This document shows positions 57,501 to 64,000 of a stretch of 64,000 bases of DNA, in pieces. Location of the stretch: NCBI GenBank assembly GCA_003117195.1, contig BDSI01000087.1, positions 344,561-408,560 on the forward strand, read 5' to 3'. The stretch's first letter is position 1. Each line of letters begins with the position of its first letter. The stretch comes from Eudorina sp. 2006-703-Eu-15 (lineage: Eukaryota; Chlorophyta; Chlorophyceae; Chlamydomonadales; Volvocaceae). Both the position numbers and the translations under genes were made by a program. Under the pieces are notes generated by a model, which was not told the DNA's origin, ran no database searches, and saw only the letters and a list, made by a program, of their open reading frames with translations.

Positions 57501-60500
57501 CGGGTTACGGCTGGACCCCCCGTTTCTCGCGGCTCATTTTTCGTGAACACACCCACACCCACACACGCGCCCCGCACCCCGCGCCCCGCACCGCACGCGG
57601 CCCCGCACCTCCGGGATCATGGCCAGCGGTATCTCCGTGGGCAGCCTCAGCACGTATGAGCCGTCCTCGAAGGCCAGCGGCTCGAAGGTGCTGACCACCA
57701 CCTTGAACCGGTCCCCAGGCTGGGCGCACCCCGCCAGCGGCAGACAGAACAGCTCCGGGTCGTTGGGGGTCTGGGCGTCCTGGGGCTGACCGCTGGGGTC
57801 TGGGCCCGGGGGAGGGGGAAGAAGGGCAGAGGGGGGAGGAAGAAGGGGTGGGGGTGGGGTAAAGGAAATAGGTAGACATTTCATACTGCGCTGCCGCCAG
57901 CGCGACGGTCCGACTGGAAACAAATAGTACAGTACCGTAGATCGCCAGCGGGCGGGGGAAAGCAGGCGGGGGAAAGCAGGCAGGAGGGGGATTCAAGGGT
58001 TGGAGCGAGTCGACGGAAGCATGCGTCGGGGTGGGAGTGCGGGGGCAATGGGGTGGTGGGGATGGGGGTGCAGAATCCCAGCACCCCACATGCCGTGCTG
58101 TGCTGAGCTGTGCTATTCCCCTTACCCCCCTGGCGCTGAGACCCGACCGGACTGCCCACCGACCCCTCTGGAGAGACCCTCCCATTCCCCCCGCCCCCGT
58201 CCCCGCCCCCGTCCCCGTCCCTCGCATGCTGATCCCCTCTCCCCCCCTCTCCCCCGCACCTGCGGACAGCTCCGACCTGCAGCTGCCGCGGCATCCATAT
58301 CACCCGCCCATCCCCACCCCATGCCCCCCCGTCACCCCATCGCTGAATCCCCTGGTACAGTCCATGTCTCCACCGGGCTTTCGCTCCGGCAGTCAGCCCA
58401 GTAGTTCGCATGTGCCAACCCACAGAGCGGCAGTTCAAATGCATTTTAAGGCGCCCAGGGCTGCGGACCCGGCGTATGGGAGGCTGGCAGCGTCACCACC
58501 CCGCCCACCCAACCCACGCGCCATCACACACACACACACACACACACACCACACACCGAGCCACCCACCATATGCGGTGGAGGCCTTGAAGCCGCCCTTC
58601 TGCGCGTCGTCCGCCGGTACGATGGCCGTGACGTACATCTGCAGTACGGAGGGCAGAGCACGCCAGGGCGGGCACGACACCAGCCGTCAAGCCGTCACAT
58701 CACATTTCCGCGGGGTGGACGTCGAACGAACGGGGCGACGTGTTGTGACAGGATATTGGCGGCGGAGGATGGCTGGATCGTCAACTGCCATTGCTTCTGC
58801 GCGCTTCTGGTTCTGTTCGATTTTTCTTTCCTTTATCCCGCCAACCGCCAGACCATGGCCTCCCAACGCCCTTCAGCAGCCCCCCACCAGCCCCACCCCA
58901 AGCGCCCGCCGGGACCAGGTGCGACCCCTTAACCCCCCTGGACCTCTCACCGGCAGTCAGCTTCAGTCCACCGTTGCCTACTACCATGGCATGTTCCCAT
59001 ACCCCTCCCCGTTGGTCCCCCGATGGCCCACAGCCCCACGGCCGCCCGTGTGGCAGTGCATCCCCCCTGCACGTCCACCCACCACCCGCGCAATCCACCG
59101 CAATCCACCGGACCCTTCCCCCTGGCAGTCAGTGCAGACTGAATAGGTCTACCATTACCCCTCCACCCATCTCCCAACCGGCTTCTCGCCCACACGCCTT
59201 CCACCCACCCGCGGCACGCCCAAATAACCTTCCTCCCCAAACCCTCTCCAAACCCGCAGCTGCAGCTGCAGCCGGGTGCCCCACCTGGTCCCTGCTCAGG
59301 TTCTCCACCACCACCTCCGAAACCACCGTGGCCACGGACTTGGGGACGTACAGCTGGAGGGGCGCCGGGCGCCAGGTCTGAGTACGGCGGGAAACAGGGC
59401 GAGGCGGGACAGGCCAAGGCGGGGGCGGGGGCCGGATTAGTCCGGTGGCAGGTACCCATTTCAACGGGTGGGCGTGAGATGGGTTGAGGTGAGGTAGAAG
59501 ACACAGACGGACAGACGGGTAGGGGGCGCTGCCGGGACGGTCAGGACCGGGACCGCCACGCCGCCAGACGGGGCCCCCCTTCCTCCCGTGTCGTGGGTGA
59601 CACGCCGGAACGAGCGCACCGCCCTCTCGGTGCACAGATCCAATCCCAGCAGCAGTGCCACTCCAGCTCGGCTCAGCTCAGCTCCGCCCCGCGCCAAACC
59701 CAGCTGGGTCGGGTCGTGGTCCAGTCGGGTCCCCGGCGGTGGCACACGCGGACACGCCTCTCGCGAGGGCGGGCTAAGGGGGGGTGGAGGCGAGGGCCCG
59801 CCAGAGGGGCTCCTGTACGGAGCTCTCCTCTGGCGTTCCAGCAGCGCTGGAGGGCCCGGCCCACACGACTCACAGCGGGGCGCCCCTCCCCCCCCCCACA
59901 CACACACACCACCTGCTCCGGGGGGCGTTGCGGCGCCGCCAGTCGGTCCGCCAGTCGCAGACGGCGCACCGTCTGCTCATGCCGACTGAGCCCTCCCATC
60001 CACGGCCCGCGGACCGTCCGTCGGACATGCGCCGCGCACCCATCCCTGGCGTACGCCCCCCGCACCCCTGCGCGCCCTGCGCCTGACGCTGCGGGCCCCG
60101 TGCCGCACCGCAGCGCGCCCTGGGTGGGTGCCGTACCTGCGGGAAGTAGCTCTCCAGGGTGGTTTTGACGAAGCCCACGCTGATCTGGCACTGCGCCTCC
60201 ACCGCCAGCTGAGTGATCGGCATGGGCACGTAGCCCAGGCCAGGGCCCATGGCGCCCACCAGCATGGGGCAGGTCACCGCCACGGAGCCCACCTTGGGCC
60301 GCCTGGGGGGGAAAGGAGGGGGAGAGAGAGGGGATTGTTTGGCAGGGAGGGGCTAATGAGGGGCAGGAAGGGAGGGGAGGGAAAAATGAAGGACATGCTC
60401 AGGACGAAGCGGGAAGCGAGCTGCGGTGTTTGGTGAGCTGCGGTGTTTGGTGACGGTTTTCTTCGCGGTGAAGGGTGCGCGTGAAGGGGGGCTTTTGCGT

Positions 60501-60986
60501 GTGTACGGGTGGGCAGGATTCTGTCCCAGGGTCTACGAGGACGAAAGGCTCGAGGTTGGCTTTTGTATTGGCGACGGTACATTCGAAGACGCGCCGTCAA
60601 CGATACGCGTAACACACACAATCGAACGGACGCTGACGCAGATAGGTTTGACTCCTGGAGCGCAACTATACAAACAATATATGACAAATGGACATCGCGC
60701 GAAGCTTTTCAATATAGTTGAATGCCAAAGCCTAGCACGCCGCGACCCCAGCGCAACATCGAAACGCACCCGAGCGTGGCGGACAATAGACGTATACCAT
60801 TGGTACGTAACATATTATAGGAATTCCGAAAATCATCTCGCTTTCGCCGACTCACTTCGGCGAGCCGCGGAATGAGACCTGTGCGCCAGGTGGAACCATG
60901 GGAAATCCCGTTGCAGGCTGCCCAGGGCTAGCTGGAGGCTGCCCCGGGAGGCCCGGGGGCACTTGCAGGCTCGCCGGTTGATACAT
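51563..60986 (-). CDS. VWA-domain membrane protein, inter-alpha-trypsin-inhibitor heavy-chain-like
   Basis: Fifteen exons in coding order: 60986-60856, 60302-60137, 59377-59285, 58638-58569, 57799-57609, 57151-57103, 56645-56542, 56287-56055, 55641-55503, 55149-54985, 53818-53555, 53363-53156, 52648-52490, 51974-51762, 51624-51563. They give about 748 aa. The start MYQPASLQVPPGLPGQPP has no signal peptide. Residues 44-130 resemble a VIT-type domain (QLAVEAQCQISVGFVKTTLE ... PLQLYVPKSVATVV). The VWA domain runs from about 325 to 530. It has an intact metal site: DRSGS at 332-336, Thr405 in GLTDI and Asp443 in VTDG. A membrane helix lies at about 697-718 (YAIGGAAAVVVLAGLGVGAA). VIT+VWA proteins occur in plants and animals. 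The last exon is uncertain: an alternative acceptor at about 51665 would end at a TAG at 51567 in another frame. Confidence 0.8.
52394..52468. repeat. CCCCA/CCCCG tract in intron 13 of the VWA gene
   Basis: Pentanucleotide C-runs on the plus strand, so the transcript of the VWA gene carries regular G-runs just after the exon 13 donor. Confidence 0.9.
53880..53985. repeat. Repeat B copy in intron 10 of the VWA gene
   Basis: TTGGTTTGGGTCGGGCGGGT, TCTCTTCTCTAAACACACAC, then CGAACTCCTGTTCTGCCTAC. It joins two blocks that are separate elsewhere and may show the fuller element. Confidence 0.8.
54845..54926 (+). repeat. Repeat A copy 12, diverged (intron 10 of VWA gene, antisense)
   Basis: TGGTACAGTTGATACTTCAC, CGGACCGTTGCTCTCCGGCA, GCAGCAGCGCAATTTGCTTA. 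Its C-run end faces the exon 10 donor, about 58 bp away. Confidence 0.8.
55765..55800 (-). repeat. Repeat A copy 13, partial (intron 8 of VWA gene)
   Basis: ATTGGCAGACATATTCAAAC then TGCGCTGCTACCAG, sense to the gene. Confidence 0.75.
56435..56535. repeat. Repeat B and CA/CATA tract in intron 7 of the VWA gene
   Basis: CACACGGGCGGGTTCCTTTC, CTAAGCACACATACAC and a long CA-rich run up to the exon 7 donor. Confidence 0.75.
56910..57040. repeat. CCCCA/CCCCT tract in intron 6 of the VWA gene
   Basis: About 130 bp of near-pure C-runs spaced by single A or T bases. The sense RNA would be G-run rich. Confidence 0.92.
57480..57570. repeat. Repeat B patch in intron 5 of the VWA gene
   Basis: GCCCCTTGCATGTCACGACG and CGTTTCTCGCGGCTCATTTT, then ACACCCACACCC. 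Confidence 0.7.
57857..57951 (-). repeat. Repeat A copy 14, near full length (intron 4 of VWA gene)
   Basis: Read on the minus strand: GGCGATCTACGGTACTGTAC, then TCCAGTCGGACCGTCGCGCT, GGCGGCAGCGCAGTATGAAA and TGTCTACCTATTTCCTTTAC. Sense to the gene, 57 bp before the exon 5 acceptor. Confidence 0.92.
58351..58416 (+). repeat. Repeat A copy 15, 5' part (intron 4 of VWA gene, antisense)
   Basis: CTGGTACAGTCCATGTCTCC, ACCGGGCTTTCGCTCCGGCA, GTCAGCCCAGTAG. It belongs to the TGGTACAG subtype. Confidence 0.75.
59107..59160 (+). repeat. Repeat A copy 16, diverged (intron 3 of VWA gene, antisense)
   Basis: ACCGGACCCTTCCCCCTGGC, AGTCAGTGCAGACTGAATAG, GTCTACCATTACCCC. Confidence 0.7.
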
Positions 60987-63900
60987 GGACGTCCGCGGCC
61001 TATCCAAGTCAGAAGGAGAGGTGCTAGCGTGAAATTAATTCGATAGGACGGAATAGTAATTCAAAGTCTGAAAAAACAGCATATCGTTCATTCTCCTTCC
61101 TATGGTCAAAGCCGCGTGCAGAGATACTGTGTAGTCTGACGGAGGCAAGAACTTTGACAAAATTTGGAACGGGACTGTTCATTTAATTTTGCCTAGAATG
61201 CTTCAGAGCATCGAGTGTACGCAGTCGGTCGCATGTTCGGGTAGGAAGTTGCTGTCCGTTACGGGCGCAAGTCATAGTAGGCGCTGGTTCCGCTACACAT
61301 TTGCTCTACATACGGAATTTCACAGCGCTGTAACTATTGTGTTAATTTATACAGACACACGTTCACGTTTCAGTCATGATTTCGAAAGTTGGCACCATCG
61401 GGGCTGGGGCCCAACCGCCAACGTCCACATTGCCTAGGAGGGTAGACGCCCGCCATCCAATCCATCCCATCCTTGCACCCTCCTGTTCTGTGCCTTTCTG
61501 TGTCCCCAGTGTTCTATAGACCCACAAACTGGTGATCGATGTTATTGCATGCCTTTGCATGCGCGCTCGTGACAAATTTTCCAGCGAAGCCTTTCAGGGC
61601 CTTTCCAAGAGGCGCGGCCAGCAGTGACCGAGACACCCCTCCGATCCCTTTGCAAAGCGCTCGCAACGGGGTCCCGCAGTCGAGGCCCGAACGCAATTCT
61701 TCTTCCTGCGAAGGATTGTACGCACGCTTACAGGCGTGTAGGACAGGGTGGGACACCGCCTGCTGCTGTCACCCTTTGCTCGCTTCCTCCCTGCCGTCTC
61801 CGGCGGTCGTCACGACCAGAGAGGAAACCGCCCGCGCAGCGATCTCAGACCTCATCTTCGACCTCAACCGAGTCCGCCCAACTTTTCGGGGCCTCTCTGC
61901 AGCTTAGATGGGCTTTCTTTACCAAAACCTGATGCAGGCTGAGTTGTTGACTCCAATCGTCCTACGGACACCCAAAAGGGCGGGGAGCGGGGACAGCTTG
62001 CCTCGTCGTTCGCGCAGGAGGCAGAGGACGGGACGGCACAGGCCGTCGCAGGGTTGCGCTCCCACCCGCACATCCGTACCTGGCGCCCGTACGCCGTACC
62101 TGGCCGTACCTGATGAACACGCAGGCGCACAAGCCACGCGTGCGGTTGCGGCCTTTTGCAGGAAGAAGCACCCGCGCAAAATTACACGCTGCCTTCAACC
62201 ATCTGAGAAACCCAGCCGCATAAAAGGCCCACTCCCTTTTTACCTCCGAGGTGCCTCGGTGCGGTCCCTTACACCAGGCTCCAGCCGAGGAGGACCAGTG
62301 GTGGGGACGCGCTGACATGTTCCCTTTCGGGGACCACCGCAACAGTGAATCCGTCAGTACGTCATACACGGGCCCGCCATCAACGGGCAAAAGAGACAGC
62401 AACCCGCAAAATGCAAACACACACGCACACGCACACTCATGAACGGCACATACGCGCACACGCCTAACTTGGGCGTGCTGATTAGGCGGCGCTGCGTTCA
62501 AAAACGTATACCCGCACCCAGTTATGACAATGCAGTACGGTATTGCAGTACGGCACCTTTGGCCAGCTTTGTGCCGTCATCAAACTGCCGATCAACTGGC
62601 GTCGGCGCAAAGCAAAAGACCGCACATGCTGCAAGGCACCGGGCGACCAAAATCGCAGCCCTCCGTACGGAGCGTACGACACGTCAATGCGCCGTCCACT
62701 ATTGCCCACCATACGGCAGGTCCCACCATCACGTGCCCAACACTGTGAGGAAACGCGTCATGTCAAAAGCGCGCTTCCGTTGGAAACGCGCCCAGTCCAA
62801 CCACTCGGGTGCGTTATGATTACGACAGACGACAGTTCCACACTATAGATATGCACAGCAAAAGACACCGGCTTGGCTTTTGCAGTCGACGTGCTGTCAT
62901 CGTACAGGCTGTCACACGGAAGCACGCTGGGGACGCACAGCCCCGGGTAGGGGTAGGTAGCATCCACAAGGCCCATCAAGTCCGGCATGTACGAAGTGCA
63001 AGGCGGGGACAAGGCACCGCGATGCTGGTGACCACCACCACCACCACCACCATCACCACCACCACCGCCGTCGCCACGGCCGAAAGCGCCTTACAGCCCC
63101 TTTCGTCGAGTGCTCGCACGAATCCGCAACCGCCCCTCCCACGTTCCCCAACCACATGGCCCGCCCCGCCCCGCCCCGCACCACCGACTGCGCCAGCGGC
63201 GACCGACGGGCTGTGGACGCCCTGATCAAGTCGGTGGCCGGCATGGGCGCGGCCCGGCGCACAGCTAGCAGCCGCGCAGAGCCAACAGCATGGATGGAAG
63301 CCAGCGGCGAAGGAAGCCGGGACAGCGACGCCGCAGCCGCCCACGGACTTCTCCCGGAGGCTACTACTCGGTCCATTCGTCCCCAGTCCTGAAGACCGAG
63401 TGAGCCAGCCATCCAGCCAGCCAGCGGCCAGCCAGCCAGCCGTGACCCCGCGGTGGGAGCGTCCGCGCCCCTTCCGCGCTTTCACCGTCACGGGGGCCGA
63501 TCGAATACAGCGCCCACGCGGACCGGTCGTCCGCGGTGCGCCGCCGCCGCCGCGACCCCGTGAAGCTGCAGCCGTCGACCGCTGTCGACCGCTGCGCTGC
63601 CGCGCGCCGACGCTTGTCCGGGCACACGGAACGACGTGACCTTCACACGTGTACACCCCCCACGTGTGGGCGCGCGCTCCCGCGCTCGCCTGCTAACTCC
63701 CCGCCGCTGCGACGCCGGGTTCACTCGCCAGGCGCAACCGTGCCGACTGCGAGGGCGGGCGGCCGCTACCGGTCCTGCGTCCTTGGTCTCGGAGGATCGC
63801 CCCCGGCATCGGGCCACCGCGTTGTTACTGCATGCAGGCGCTGCCCCGCGCCTCTCAGTCCGTGGGACGCTGCCCGGGTCCCCCTTCGCGGTGATCCGCG

Positions 63901-64000
63901 CAGCAAGCTCGGGGGCAGCGCCGCTAGACGCTTCTTTCCCCGACCCCCTCCGCTCCGCGCTGCTGCTCTGGCTCGCCTCCAGGTTCGGCCTTGGAGGCGC
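60987..64000. other. Stretch without a confident gene, holding the VWA 5' region
   Basis: The VWA promoter should lie just above 60986, in DNA that is less GC-rich up to about 61440. Frames at 61500-61940 are short and overlapping. GTACGG/CCGTAC motifs are frequent at 62070-62700. A (CCA)n microsatellite lies at 63030-63070. From about 63100 to the end the DNA is very GC-rich with open frames on both strands, none with a recognisable domain. Confidence 0.5.
63030..63070. repeat. (CCA)n microsatellite
   Basis: CCA triplets with one CCATCA interruption. Confidence 0.95.

Noticed and set aside
61514..61940. Overlapping short frames on both strands
   Set aside because: Equal-length frames in several phases with no domain; typical of non-coding GC-rich DNA.

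Overview
The window looks like nuclear DNA of a chlamydomonadalean (volvocine-type) green alga. The reasons are GC-rich, intron-dense genes with GT/AG splice sites, a hydroxyproline-rich (SPPP)n cell-surface protein, a plant-type AP2 factor, abundant microsatellites, and a short interstitial run of the TTTAGGG plant/algal telomere repeat. I cannot name the species. There is no bacterial, organellar or CRISPR signal. All gene models were built by hand by joining reading frames across splice sites so that the phases match. The coding totals are whole numbers of codons in all six models.

Layout. 1-2226: two copies of a direct repeat (period 1389 bp) that duplicate the upstream region and first exon of the first gene. 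1850-5361 (+): a six-exon, 369-aa secretory-pathway protein that resembles GT15 (Kre2/Mnt1-type) mannosyltransferases. 5362-11007: no confident gene. 11008-15700 (+): a four-exon, 947-aa type I membrane protein with a long SPPP ectodomain. 15701-25162: about 9.5 kb of microsatellites and CA-rich dispersed repeats, no confident gene. 32049-25163 (-): a seven-exon, 1327-aa AP2/ERF-domain protein with a large Q/A-rich N-terminus. 37505-35395 (-): six-exon NAA10 (189 aa), including a 25-nt microexon. 37823-47748 (+): a 14-exon, 1330-aa F-box protein, head-to-head with NAA10 across 317 bp. 60986-51563 (-): a 15-exon, about 748-aa VWA-domain protein of the inter-alpha-trypsin-inhibitor-heavy-chain-like type with a C-terminal membrane segment. 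60987-64000: no confident gene.

The genes do not form a pathway: they cover secretory glycosylation, cell surface/extracellular matrix, transcription, N-terminal acetylation, ubiquitin ligase substrate choice, and a membrane VWA protein.

The most striking non-coding signal is a roughly 60-95 bp dispersed repeat (called repeat A here). I find about 16 copies, all inside introns of four of the six genes, and none in the intergenic stretches. Its CCTATACCCC end nearly always points at the nearer exon. A second, CA-rich composite family (repeat B) lies in both introns and intergenic DNA.
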